In this document: piece after piece, positions 34,512 to 44,929 of the stretch | Numbering within the stretch: the first letter of the stretch is position 1 | Layout of the letters: the number at the start of each line of letters is the position of its first letter | NCBI GenBank assembly: GCA_025351405.1 | Contig: JANXVZ010000001.1 | Span: forward strand, 1-55,021 | Source: Sphingomonadales bacterium | GTDB lineage: Bacteria; Pseudomonadota; Alphaproteobacteria; Sphingomonadales; Sphingomonadaceae | DNA length: 55,021 nt | Direction: 5' to 3' | Position numbers and translations under genes: made by a program | The notes under the pieces: model-generated | Told to the model about the DNA's origin: nothing | The model's database searches: none | What the model saw: the letters and a program-made list of their open reading frames with translations, nothing else

Positions 34512-36356
34512 ATGAGCTTGCCCCCCGCCTTCCTCGACGAATTGCGTGCCCGGGTGCCCCTGGCCCCTGTTGTCGGACGGCGGGTGAAGCTTGTTCGTGC
34601 CGGGCGCGAGTGGAAGGGCTGCTGCCCATTTCACAATGAAAAGACACCGAGCTTTTACGTCAACGACGACAAGGGCTTTTACCATTGCTTTGGTTGCGGT
34701 GCCCATGGCGACGTAATCCGCTTCCTTACCGAGCAGGAAGGGCTGGGCTTCATCGACGCCATCAAGCAGCTCGCCGCTGAAGCCGGGATGGAAGTTCCGG
34801 CTGCCAGCCCGGAAGCCAAGGCACGGGCCGAAGTCAACGACAGCCTGCAATCGCTCGCCGAACGCGCCGCGACATGGTTCCAGGCGCAACTGGCCGGCCC
34901 GGCAGGCAGTGGGGCGCGCGATTATCTCAGGCAACGCGGCACCACTGCCGCGGCGATCAAGGCGTTTGGGCTTGGGTTTGCCCCGGACAGCCGGACGGCG
35001 TTGAAATCCGCCCTCGCCGACGCCGGGGTGGAAAAGCTCGTCGAGGCCGGGTTGCTGGGGCGGTCTGACAGTGGCGAATGCTATGATCGCTTTCGCGGCC
35101 GGCTGATGTTCCCGATCCGTGACCGACGCGGCAGGGTGGTGGGCTTTGGCGGGCGTGCCTTGGGTGACGTACAGCCCAAATATCTCAACTCCGCCGACGG
35201 ACCTTTGTTCGACAAGGGACGATTGCTCTACAACCTTGATATTGCCGGGCCCGCAGCGCGAAAATCAGGGCGTCTCGTCGTCGTCGAGGGCTATATGGAC
35301 GTCATCGGCGTCGCCCAGGCCGGCTTTGCCGAGGCGGTGGCGCCGCTGGGCACCGCAATGACCGAGGCACAACTGGCGCTGGCCTGGGCCCGTGTCGACG
35401 AGCCTGTCCTCTGCTTCGATGGCGATGGCGCCGGGCAACGCGCCGCGCTGCGTGCCTGTTTGCGGGCGCTGCCGTTGCTGGTGCCGGGAAAATCGCTGCG
35501 TATCGCCACGCTGCCGGCGGGCGAGGACCCCGACGACCTTGTCAAGCGCGGCGGTGCTGCAGCCTTCGAAGCCATTCTTGCAGCGGCAGAACCATTGATC
35601 GATCGGATCTGGCGCGCCGAGCACGAGGGTGTCGATGCGACGACGCCTGAACGTCGCGCCGCGGTACGCCTGCGATTGCGAGAGCACGCCGCTGCGATTG
35701 CGGACCCTTCGGTGCGGGCGCTTTATGCGGCCGAGTTCAACACCCGCTTCGATGCGCTGTACCTTGCGAGGCCGGCATTCGCCACGCCCCCTTTCAAGCC
35801 CTGGAAACGCGGCGACAAGCGCGCGGCACCGCCGTCCCGCGCCTCGGCAGCGTTGCGCCAGCGCGGCACCGCACCACCCACCAGCGCCGAGGTGACCGCT
35901 GTGTTGACGGGACTGCTGACGCACCCTGCCCTCGCCGACCGTTATGGCGAGACACTGGCGGCACTGCCGCTGTCGGATGCAGGGCTTGCCCGGCTGCGTG
36001 ACGCGACGCTGACCGCGCTGGCGATGGCGCCGCACCTTGAAAAAGACGGCCTGGTGCACGATCTGGAAACTCGTGGGTTGGGTGCGATTGCGGCGATGGT
36101 GCGAAAGGCCAACAGCCTCAATTTCTCCTTCACCCGGGCAGCAACGCCGATCGACATTGCGATGCGGGATTTCGGGATGGTCGTGGACACGATTGTCGCT
36201 CGCAACCGCATCGAGGAAGCGGTGATGATTTCGACGCACAGGCTTGGCCATAGCGACGATGAAGGCGACTTTGTCCGGCACCAGGCGTTGATCGCCGAGC
36301 GCATGGATATCAACGCCGCAATCATGCGGCTGGCGGAATCGCTGCGCGACGATTAA
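34512..36356 (+). CDS. dnaG: DNA primase
   Basis: Synthesises RNA primers at the replication fork. The 614-residue protein begins with the CHC2 zinc finger: Cys38, His41, Cys59 and Cys62 (CCPFHNEKTPSFYV and GFYHCFGCGAHGDVI). The RNA polymerase/TOPRIM domain has RLMFPIRDRRGRVVGFGGRA, GRLVVVEGYMDVIGVAQAGF and CFDGDGAGQRAALRACLRAL, with the acidic metal-binding residues intact. The C-terminal domain that would contact DnaB helicase is less conserved but present. It is followed by rpoD, the macromolecular-synthesis operon order. Confidence 0.97.
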   Translation: MSLPPAFLDELRARVPLAPVVGRRVKLVRAGREWKGCCPFHNEKTPSFYVNDDKGFYHCFGCGAHGDVIRFLTEQEGLGFIDAIKQLAAEAGMEVPAASPEAKARAEVNDSLQSLAERAATWFQAQLAGPAGSGARDYLRQRGTTAAAIKAFGLGFAPDSRTALKSALADAGVEKLVEAGLLGRSDSGECYDRFRGRLMFPIRDRRGRVVGFGGRALGDVQPKYLNSADGPLFDKGRLLYNLDIAGPAARKSGRLVVVEGYMDVIGVAQAGFAEAVAPLGTAMTEAQLALAWARVDEPVLCFDGDGAGQRAALRACLRALPLLVPGKSLRIATLPAGEDPDDLVKRGGAAAFEAILAAAEPLIDRIWRAEHEGVDATTPERRAAVRLRLREHAAAIADPSVRALYAAEFNTRFDALYLARPAFATPPFKPWKRGDKRAAPPSRASAALRQRGTAPPTSAEVTAVLTGLLTHPALADRYGETLAALPLSDAGLARLRDATLTALAMAPHLEKDGLVHDLETRGLGAIAAMVRKANSLNFSFTRAATPIDIAMRDFGMVVDTIVARNRIEEAVMISTHRLGHSDDEGDFVRHQALIAERMDINAAIMRLAESLRDD

Positions 36357-36382
36357 AGCGCAGCGATTCGGTCTGTTATAAT
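36353..36382 (+). promoter_or_regulatory. Predicted internal promoter upstream of rpoD
   Basis: TTAAAG (36353-36358) and a perfect TATAAT (36377-36382) are 18 bases apart, with the -35 overlapping the dnaG stop codon. The start would fall at about 36389, leaving a leader of about 95 bases before the rpoD ATG. The perfect -10 hexamer is notable in so G+C-rich a sequence. Confidence 0.55.
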
Positions 36383-36483
36383 ATGGGTATGTGCCGGCTG
36401 GTTTTCACCCGCTGGCAGCGCTCGGGATATAGTTCGCGCGATCGGCAGCGGTCCGCGCGGCAGGCATATGAGGAAAGACCAGA

Positions 36484-38550
<2,067 letters not shown>

Positions 38551-38594
38551 GCGTGTTAGGTTTGCAATACGCGCAAATTACGGTAGCAAGGCCA

Positions 38595-39269
38595 ATGCGC
38601 TCCATCTTTGCTGCCGTCTCGCTTGTCCTTGCAACCCCCGTGGCTGCTGCGCCCGATCCGCTGCTCACGCGGATCATCGCCGGCGCGCGGGCGGCGTCGC
38701 CCGATAGCATCGGCTTCGAGCGAACTGCCCGTACCACCAGCCAGGATGCCGGTGCCGCGGCACAAACCAGCACGCGCGTCGAGCGCTGGGATGGTCATGT
38801 GCTGACGCCGATCAGCATCGATGGCAAACCGGCGACAGCCGACGAAGTCGCCAAGGCGCGCAAGGTCTTCGCCAGTCGCCCGGTGCCGGGTTATCATCGC
38901 ATCGCAGCGTATCTTGGGAACGGCGCGCGCCGCATTGCCGACCCGCAGGGCCGCACCGTCTATCGCATCGACAGCCTGCCCAAGGACAGCATCACCGTCG
39001 GCCGCGACGTATCGAGCGACATGGCGGGTGAGGTGTTCGTGGAGACGGCCGGCGACCAGCCCTATGTCAGCCGCCTGCACCTGTTCCTGCCCAAGCCGGT
39101 GTCGTTCTTCATGGTCGCAAAGCTCGATGCGCTCGACGTCGTCTACGAATACAGGCCGGGGCCAGGCGGCCGCCCGGCGCTCGTCCATACCGTGCAGAAC
39201 ATGGCGGGATCACAAATGGGCAAGGCGGGCACCACCCGCACGGATTCGACCTTCACCCCGCTGAAATAG
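38595..39269 (+). CDS. Secreted protein of unknown function, paralogue A of a tandem pair
   Basis: A 224-residue protein with a signal peptide (MRSIFAAVSLVLATPVAAA, cleavage likely before APDPL). I do not recognise a family. Visible features shared with the next gene are: a start with LLTRIIAGARAASPDSIGFERT, then STRVERWDGHVLTPISIDGK, PVPGYHRIAAYLGNGARRI, and near the end DVVYEYRPG, plus a final segment ending in TR and aromatic or short residues. It appears soluble and periplasmic after export. It lies 44 bases after rpoD on the same strand; sharing the rpoD transcript is possible. Confidence 0.85.
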   Translation: MRSIFAAVSLVLATPVAAAPDPLLTRIIAGARAASPDSIGFERTARTTSQDAGAAAQTSTRVERWDGHVLTPISIDGKPATADEVAKARKVFASRPVPGYHRIAAYLGNGARRIADPQGRTVYRIDSLPKDSITVGRDVSSDMAGEVFVETAGDQPYVSRLHLFLPKPVSFFMVAKLDALDVVYEYRPGPGGRPALVHTVQNMAGSQMGKAGTTRTDSTFTPLK

Positions 39270-39371
39270 CCGCTGGCAGGTGTGCCCGCCACGCAACGGT
39301 GGCGGCCATTACGCAACTGCAATATAGACGTCACTTGCAGCGCGCAATGTGCTGCTATACGCCGCACGGTC

Positions 39372-40067
39372 ATGGTTCGAGATCTCGTCAAAACGTTGAT
39401 TATCGGTGTGTTCGTGCCAGTAGCGGCATTTTCGACAGTGGCGATGGCACCGGCAGAGATGCTGCGCGACCGCCTTATTGCCGATGCACGCGCAACGCCG
39501 CCGTCTTCACTGGTCTTCGAGCGCACCACGGTCATGCGCCGCGCCAGCCCGATTTCAAAGTCCACGGTAACGCGCGTCGAGCGTTGGGACGGCCGGGTAT
39601 GGACACTGGAAAGCGTCGATGGTCGCAAGCCGAGCCTCGGTGAAGCGCGCGACGCGCAAAAACTGGCGGCCGCTGCACCCATGCCCGGCTATCATCGCCT
39701 GGCAGCGATGCTCGCGACCGCCACCGATACCAGTATTGATGCACAAGGGCGCACCGTGCTCCATATTCCGCGCCTCCCCGCCGGCACCATCACCAACGGC
39801 AAGGACGACCTTTCCGAACACATGATGGCCGATGCGACGATCGGCGACCGCAACGGTCAGCCGTGGGTCCAGCGCTTCAAGGTTTCCGCACGCGAACGCT
39901 TCAAGATGGGCGCGCTGATCACCGTGACCACCTTCGAGCAGGTGAGTGACTACAAGCTCGACAGCAACGGCACCCCGCGCATTGCCGCCGAAATGGCGGA
40001 CAGCGTCGGGTCGATGTTCGGCCAGACCGGCGGCGAAAGCCGGCAGATCACATACGCCTACCGTTGA
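39372..40067 (+). CDS. Secreted protein of unknown function, paralogue B of a tandem pair
   Basis: A 231-residue paralogue of the preceding gene. It has an N-terminal signal (VKTLIIGVFVPVAAFSTVAM) and the same order of segments: MLRDRLIADARATPPSSLVF, TVTRVERWDGRVWTLESVDG, PMPGYHRLAAMLATATDTSI, and a C-terminal MADSVGSMFGQTGGESRQIT. The shared motif RVERWDG followed by PGYHR is the best handle on the family. I chose the ATG at 39372 because it directly precedes the signal sequence. The two arose by duplication and have diverged substantially; function unknown. Confidence 0.85.
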   Translation: MVRDLVKTLIIGVFVPVAAFSTVAMAPAEMLRDRLIADARATPPSSLVFERTTVMRRASPISKSTVTRVERWDGRVWTLESVDGRKPSLGEARDAQKLAAAAPMPGYHRLAAMLATATDTSIDAQGRTVLHIPRLPAGTITNGKDDLSEHMMADATIGDRNGQPWVQRFKVSARERFKMGALITVTTFEQVSDYKLDSNGTPRIAAEMADSVGSMFGQTGGESRQITYAYR

Positions 40068-40167
40068 GGTTGCAGAGGCCGGCGGCGCCGTCTAGCGTGT
40101 CGGGAAGGTGACGGGCACGTCAACCGCACATCAACCCTACAGCAACCGTACAGGGGCACGATCGTTC

Positions 40168-41019
40168 ATGCGCTTCCAGGGCACGTCAGGCTATGTCGCC
40201 ACCGATGATCTGAAGGTGGCGGTCAACGCGGCCGTCACATTGCGCCGGCCACTGCTCGTCAAGGGCGAACCCGGCACAGGCAAGACCGTGCTGGCGCAAC
40301 AGATCGCCGATGCCTTCGATGCCCCGCTGATCGAATGGAACGTCAAATCGACGACCAAGGCGCAGCAGGGTCTTTATGAATATGATGCGGTAAGCCGGCT
40401 GCGCGACAGCCAGCTTGGCGATGCCCGCGTCCATGATATTTCCAATTACATCCGCCGCGGCAAGATGTGGGAGGCGTTTACCGCGCCCAAGCTGCCCGTG
40501 CTGCTGATCGACGAGATCGACAAGGCCGATATCGAGTTCCCCAACGACCTGCTGACCGAGCTCGATCGCATGGAGTTCGACGTTTACGAGACCGGCGAGC
40601 GGATCAAGGCCGCCGTCCGTCCGATCGTCATCATCACCTCGAACAATGAAAAGGAATTGCCCGACGCCTTCCTGCGTCGCTGCTTCTTCCACTATATCAA
40701 GTTTCCGGATCGCGACACGATGGAGGCGATCGTCAAGGTGCATTACCCCGACATCCAGAAATCGCTGGTCGCGGAAGCCCTCAACATCTTCTTCGATATC
40801 CGCGAAGTGCCGGGCATGAAGAAGAAGCCCTCGACATCGGAGCTGCTCGACTGGCTGAAGCTGTTGATGCACGAAGACCTTCCGGTCGAAGTGCTGCGCA
40901 ATCGCGATACCAAGAGCCTGATCCCGCCGCTGCACGGCGCATTGCTGAAAAACGAGGCGGATGTCATGCTGTTCGAGCGACTGGCGTTCATGAGTCGCCG
41001 CCAAGGGGCATCCAACTGA
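40168..41019 (+). CDS. MoxR-type AAA+ ATPase
   Basis: A 283-residue AAA+ ATPase. The P-loop is GEPGTGKT at 33-40, Walker B is VLLIDEID at 111-118, sensor 1 lies in PIVIITSNNEKELPDAF, and the arginine finger region is FLRRCFFHY. The first part (GYVATDDLKVAVNAAVTL) is typical of MoxR ATPases, which usually work with a VWA-domain protein as metal-insertion or complex-remodelling chaperones. The VWA partner is probably the gene at 44930-46108, about 3.9 kb downstream. The start MRFQGTS at 40168 is preferred over a longer frame opening at 40108. Confidence 0.92.
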   Translation: MRFQGTSGYVATDDLKVAVNAAVTLRRPLLVKGEPGTGKTVLAQQIADAFDAPLIEWNVKSTTKAQQGLYEYDAVSRLRDSQLGDARVHDISNYIRRGKMWEAFTAPKLPVLLIDEIDKADIEFPNDLLTELDRMEFDVYETGERIKAAVRPIVIITSNNEKELPDAFLRRCFFHYIKFPDRDTMEAIVKVHYPDIQKSLVAEALNIFFDIREVPGMKKKPSTSELLDWLKLLMHEDLPVEVLRNRDTKSLIPPLHGALLKNEADVMLFERLAFMSRRQGASN

Positions 41020-41042
41020 ATCAAACGGTGAAGGGCACCACG

Positions 41043-41585
41043 ATGACGAAGCGTCTTGCCTTGCTGTCTGCCCTGCTCGCTTTGGCGGCCTGTGGTTCCA
41101 GGGATGAGAAGTCGACCACGATCGTCACGGGCGACGGCGTTGCCAGGATCACTTCGAAATCCGACGGCGGGACCGAGACGGCGACGTTCACCAGCAACAA
41201 CGGCGCCAACGGTGCAACCACGGTAACCAGCGCCAGCAACGCCGCCGGCATGGCGCCGCCAGCCGACCTGCCGGCGTGGGCGCCGCTCTACCCCGGTGCA
41301 AAGGTTGTCGCCGCGATGTCCGGATCCGGGACCAATGGCGGCGGCACAGGCAAGATCGTTTCGATCAAAAGCAACGACCCGGTCGCCAAGGTCGCGGCAT
41401 TTTATGACGCGCGGCTGGCCGCCGCCGGAATCAAGCCGGCAATGGCAACCGACCAACCCGATTCTGTGCTCCGCATGATCCAGTCCCCCAAAGATGGCGG
41501 CGAAAAAGGCGCGATGCTGATGATCGGCAAGGCCGATGACGGCAACGGTTCACAGATTACCCTCACCTACGGTTCCGCGAAATAA
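41043..41585 (+). CDS. Putative lipoprotein of unknown function
   Basis: A 180-residue protein with a clear lipoprotein signal (MTKRLALLSALLALAACGSR, lipobox LAAC, Cys17). The mature protein starts with a long Ser/Thr/Asn/Gly-rich low-complexity linker up to about residue 65, then a folded-looking part (LPAWAPLYPGAKVVAAMSG, PVAKVAAFYDARLAAAGIKP, GAMLMIGKADDG). I recognise no named family. It follows the MoxR gene by 23 bases. An in-frame GTG at 41028 is a less likely start. Confidence 0.82.
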   Translation: MTKRLALLSALLALAACGSRDEKSTTIVTGDGVARITSKSDGGTETATFTSNNGANGATTVTSASNAAGMAPPADLPAWAPLYPGAKVVAAMSGSGTNGGGTGKIVSIKSNDPVAKVAAFYDARLAAAGIKPAMATDQPDSVLRMIQSPKDGGEKGAMLMIGKADDGNGSQITLTYGSAK

Positions 41586-41591
41586 CCGCCG

Positions 41592-42305
41592 TCAGCGCAG
41601 CATCAGCCCGCCGTCGATGGCGATGCTCTGCCCGGTGATATAGCTTGCTGCCGGTGACGCGAGGAAGACGATCGCTTCGGCAACTTCTTCCGGGCCGCCC
41701 CAGCGCCGCATCGGCACCGATTTCAGCAGCCGGGCCTCATAGGCCGGATCGCGTCGCATCGGCGCCGTCATCCGCGTCGCGATGAAGCCGGGCGCCACCA
41801 GGTTGACCCGCACACCATCGGGTGCCCATTTATCCCCCAGCGCTCTCGTGAGCCCGAGAAGTCCGGCTTTCGAAGCGGTATAGGCTGGTGTTTCCTTCAG
41901 CGACAGGAACGACGCCAGCGACCCGACATTGACGATGCTGCCGCGCACGGCCTTCAACAGCGGTTGCAGTCGCACCGACAAGTCCATGGCGGCGTTGAGG
42001 TTGAGATCGATGACAGCCTCGAATTGTTGCTGCTCATATTCGTTGGCGCTGCCGCCGCCGGCATTGTTAACCAGTACATCGAGCGCCGGGAAACCTGCTG
42101 CCACCGCCGCACGCGCATCGGGGTCGGCAAGGTTCGCCTGGATATAGCCGACACCCTCCAGCGGTGTATCGTAATCGGCAAAGCTGGCGCGGGTGCCGGT
42201 GACGGTTACCGCCGCGCCCAACCCCTTGAACAGCATCGCACAGGCATGGCCAATGCCCTGGCTGCCGCCGGTGATCAGTACCTTCTTGTCCGTAGCCCAG
42301 GTCAT
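41592..42305 (-). CDS. SDR-family oxidoreductase (first of three)
   Basis: Short-chain dehydrogenase/reductase, 237 residues. The NAD(P) motif is VLITGGSQGIGHA (residues 9-21), the NNAG motif is DVLVNNAGGG, and the catalytic part is NVGSLASFLSLKETPAYTAS with Tyr and Lys in YTASK. The C-terminus ITGQSIAIDGGLML is classical. The substrate is unknown. Its ATG overlaps the stop of the upstream SDR gene (ATGA, 42305-42302). The two adjacent SDRs share about the same fold and length but differ in sequence, so they may form a pair of related enzymes, for example in sugar or alcohol metabolism. Confidence 0.92.
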   Translation of the reverse strand: MTWATDKKVLITGGSQGIGHACAMLFKGLGAAVTVTGTRASFADYDTPLEGVGYIQANLADPDARAAVAAGFPALDVLVNNAGGGSANEYEQQQFEAVIDLNLNAAMDLSVRLQPLLKAVRGSIVNVGSLASFLSLKETPAYTASKAGLLGLTRALGDKWAPDGVRVNLVAPGFIATRMTAPMRRDPAYEARLLKSVPMRRWGGPEEVAEAIVFLASPAASYITGQSIAIDGGLMLR

Positions 42306-43033
42306 GCGGAAAGCCCTCCATCGACGATCAACGATGTGCCGGTGATGTAAGCCGCCAGCGGTGAAGCAAGAAACACGATGGCGCCGGCGATATCGTCGGG
42401 TTCGCCGATGCGGCCCAACGGTACGCGGCTTTCCGTTGCAGCCAGACGCTCCGGATCTTGCCAGGTCACCGCCGTCAGCTTGCTGCGGACCAACCCCGGC
42501 GCCACGAGATTGACGCGGATGCCCTCGCGCGCCAGTGCCTGCGCCAGCGTCATGGTCAGCGTCAGCAGGCCACCCTTGGACGCGGAGTAGGCCGGCTGGC
42601 CGATGGTGCCGCGAAAGCTGGCGACCGATCCGATGAAGATGATCGCGCCCTTTGTCGCCGCCAGCGCGCCGCGGAAGCGCATCGCCAGTTGCATCGGACC
42701 GGTCAGGTTGGTCGCGAGCACATCGGCAAAGGTCTCGATCTCGAATTCGCGGCGGCGATAGGCGACCTTGGCGCCGGCGACAACGAGAACGTCGAGGGTG
42801 GCCAGACCGGGGTCGAACGTTGACACCGCGGTTGCATCGCCCTGATCCAGCTGATGATAGGCCAGCCCGGTCAGATCGCCATCGCTGCCGGCATATTCCG
42901 CTGCGGTCGCGCGGGTTCCGGTGACGGCTACCTTTGCCCCGATGCTGCGGAATATCTGTGCCGCCGCGTTGCCTATGCCGGTCGAGCCGCCGGTAACGAG
43001 CACAGTCTTGCCGGCAAAATCGAACTGTCGCAG
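42302..43033 (-). CDS. SDR-family oxidoreductase (second of three), probable CTG start
   Basis: Short-chain dehydrogenase/reductase. The first standard start codon, GTG at 43003, would remove the first beta strand. In the same frame a CTG at 43033 sits five bases or so after a good ribosome-binding site (GGGAGAGG) and gives MRQFDFAGKTVLVTGGSTGI, the normal SDR N-terminus, with 243 residues. An in-frame stop lies just upstream, and the only starts between are CTG and GTG. Catalytic features: IFIGSVASFRG and AYSASKGGL; C-terminus ITGTSLIVDGGLSA. The usual NNAG is replaced by VVAGAK. It is coupled to the next SDR gene by ATGA. Confidence 0.85.
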   Translation of the reverse strand: MRQFDFAGKTVLVTGGSTGIGNAAAQIFRSIGAKVAVTGTRATAAEYAGSDGDLTGLAYHQLDQGDATAVSTFDPGLATLDVLVVAGAKVAYRRREFEIETFADVLATNLTGPMQLAMRFRGALAATKGAIIFIGSVASFRGTIGQPAYSASKGGLLTLTMTLAQALAREGIRVNLVAPGLVRSKLTAVTWQDPERLAATESRVPLGRIGEPDDIAGAIVFLASPLAAYITGTSLIVDGGLSA

Positions 43034-43108
43034 CGTGCCTCTCCCGATTGCGTCTTGTCAGCCTGTGCTGCGCATGGCTGTTGATTGTCTTGTTGAGGAG
43101 AAGACACC

Positions 43109-44059
43109 ATGGGGCTGCTATCTGGCAAGGTCGCAATCGTCACCGGCGGCGGCCGTGGCCTCGGCCGTTGTCACGCGCTGGCACTGGCTGCCGCCGGTGC
43201 GCGCCTGGTGGTCAATGATCTTGGCGGAAGCCTCGATGGTGGTGGAGTCGGAGACGCCGCCGATGAAGTCGCCGATGAAATCCGCGATCTCGGCGGACAG
43301 GCTGTTGCCAACCGTGCCAGTGTCGCCGATTGGGATGGCGCTGCGACCATCGTCCAGCAGGCGGTGCAAACCTTCGGTGGTCTCGACATCGTCGTCAACA
43401 ACGCCGGTATCAATCGCCCGGCCTCGGTATTCAGCATGAACGAGGCCGATTTCGACCTCGAGATCGCCGTCCATCTGAAGGGTACCGCCGCGGTCAGCCA
43501 CTTCGCCGCGCTGCACTGGGCCGATCGTGGCGCCGAAGCCGGACGCGCCATCGTCAACACCACTTCGCCGGTCGGCGTCCACCCGATGCCCGATGGCGGA
43601 GCCTATGGCGCCGCCAAGGCCGGCATCGCGGCGCTCACGCAGGTCCATGCACAGGAGTTGGCGGCACTGGGCGTCCGCGTCAACGCCATCGCACCCTGCG
43701 CGCGTACGCGGATGGTGATGGCATCTCCCTCGGTGGATGCCCTCATGCCGCGCAATGCCGGGTTCGATCGCCACGCGCCGGAGCATGTCTCGGCGCTGGT
43801 GGTCTATCTCGCATCTTCATTGTGCCGCTTCACCGGGCGGGTGTTCGGCACCGAAGGCCCCGATGTTGCGCTGTATCAACCCTGGAGCGCCGAGACGCTG
43901 GTGACGCGCGATGGCGGCTGGACGGCAGAAGCGCTCGCCGCGGCTTTTGCCGACACGTCGCCGCAGTCAGCGATCCAGGCCTTTTACCCGGGCGGCCGAA
44001 TCGCGGCGGTGTTCCCGCCGAACCGCACGCTTAAGGCGCTTGCGGGCATTGTCGAATGA
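43109..44059 (+). CDS. SDR-family oxidoreductase (third), multifunctional-enzyme-type
   Basis: A 316-residue SDR. Features: VAIVTGGGRGLGRCHALALA (NAD-binding), the longer insertion VVNDLGGSLDGGGVGDAADE found in hydroxyacyl-CoA dehydrogenases of the peroxisomal/MFE type, VNNAGINRPASVF, and the catalytic NTTSPVGVHP and AYGAAKAGI. The NDLGG segment and added C-terminus suggest a 3-hydroxyacyl-CoA or related dehydrogenase. It is divergent from the first two SDR genes with a 75-base interval and is coupled to DUF817 by an ATGA overlap at its end. Confidence 0.9.
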   Translation: MGLLSGKVAIVTGGGRGLGRCHALALAAAGARLVVNDLGGSLDGGGVGDAADEVADEIRDLGGQAVANRASVADWDGAATIVQQAVQTFGGLDIVVNNAGINRPASVFSMNEADFDLEIAVHLKGTAAVSHFAALHWADRGAEAGRAIVNTTSPVGVHPMPDGGAYGAAKAGIAALTQVHAQELAALGVRVNAIAPCARTRMVMASPSVDALMPRNAGFDRHAPEHVSALVVYLASSLCRFTGRVFGTEGPDVALYQPWSAETLVTRDGGWTAEALAAAFADTSPQSAIQAFYPGGRIAAVFPPNRTLKALAGIVE

Positions 44060-44910
44060 CCGGTGAAACCCGCTTTGCCGGAATTCGCAAGCGCCTCGAA
44101 CACCTGCAGGTCACTTCGCCGGGCAAGGCGGCGCTGTTCGAGTTCGCATTGTTCGGTTTCAAGCAGGGCTGGGCCTGCCTTTTCGGTGCGCTGATGCTCG
44201 GGCTGCTGCTGGTGACGCATTTCTGGTATCCGGCCAACGCGCCGATTGCCCGATATGACTTTCTTACCGTGGCGGCGCTCGGCATCCAGGTCGCCATGCT
44301 GGCTTTCCGTCTCGAAACATTCGAGGAGGCGCGGGTTATCCTGGCATTTCACGTCGTCGGCACAGTGATGGAGGTGTTCAAGACCGCGATGGGCAGTTGG
44401 GCCTATCCCGAACCGAGCCTGCTGAGGCTGGGGGGAGTGCCGCTGTTCTCCGGCTTCATGTACGCCGCTGTCGGCAGCTATATCGCGCGGACGTGGCGAA
44501 TTTTCAGCTTTGGTTTCGTCGGCTACCCGCCGCGCTGGCAACCGGTGCTGCTGGCCACTGCTGTCTATGCCAATTTTTTCAGTCATCATTTCATTGTCGA
44601 CCTGCGCTGGGCACTTCTCGCCGCGACGGCCTGGATATTCCGCGGTTGCTGGGTCGAATTCACCGTTTTCCGGACGCGCCGCCGGATGCCACTTCTGATC
44701 GGTTTCCTGCTGGTGTCGCTGTTCATCTGGGTTGCCGAAAATATCGGTACCTTTGCCAATGCCTGGCGCTACCCGAGCCAATCCGGCGGCTGGGCAATGG
44801 TGCCGATCGGCAAGCTTGTTGCATGGTATCTGCTGATGATCATATCGTTCGTGCTGGTGTCGCAGCTCCATGGCGAGGCGCGCGCCAAGCGGGCTTTGCA
44901 GGGCGCATAA
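44056..44910 (+). CDS. DUF817 integral membrane protein
   Basis: A 284-residue protein with about eight hydrophobic segments. I recognise DUF817 from YPEPSLLRLGGVPLFSGFMY and AAVGSYIARTWRIF, and from NFFSHHFIVDLRWALLAATA. The function is unknown. Conserved charged residues (HH, DLRW, WVEF) within helices suggest a lipid- or ion-related role, but this is inference. The start overlaps SDR3 by four bases, so they are co-translated. It ends 19 bases before the VWA gene. Confidence 0.88.
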   Translation: MTGETRFAGIRKRLEHLQVTSPGKAALFEFALFGFKQGWACLFGALMLGLLLVTHFWYPANAPIARYDFLTVAALGIQVAMLAFRLETFEEARVILAFHVVGTVMEVFKTAMGSWAYPEPSLLRLGGVPLFSGFMYAAVGSYIARTWRIFSFGFVGYPPRWQPVLLATAVYANFFSHHFIVDLRWALLAATAWIFRGCWVEFTVFRTRRRMPLLIGFLLVSLFIWVAENIGTFANAWRYPSQSGGWAMVPIGKLVAWYLLMIISFVLVSQLHGEARAKRALQGA

Positions 44911-44929
44911 TGCTGCTAGTCTGCCACCC

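Noticed and set aside
41592-43136. A single 514-codon minus-strand frame that looks like one large SDR fusion
   Set aside because: Only its C-terminal half is a real SDR. The first half reads the preceding SDR gene in a wrong frame; the correct structure is two genes overlapping by ATGA at 42302-42305.
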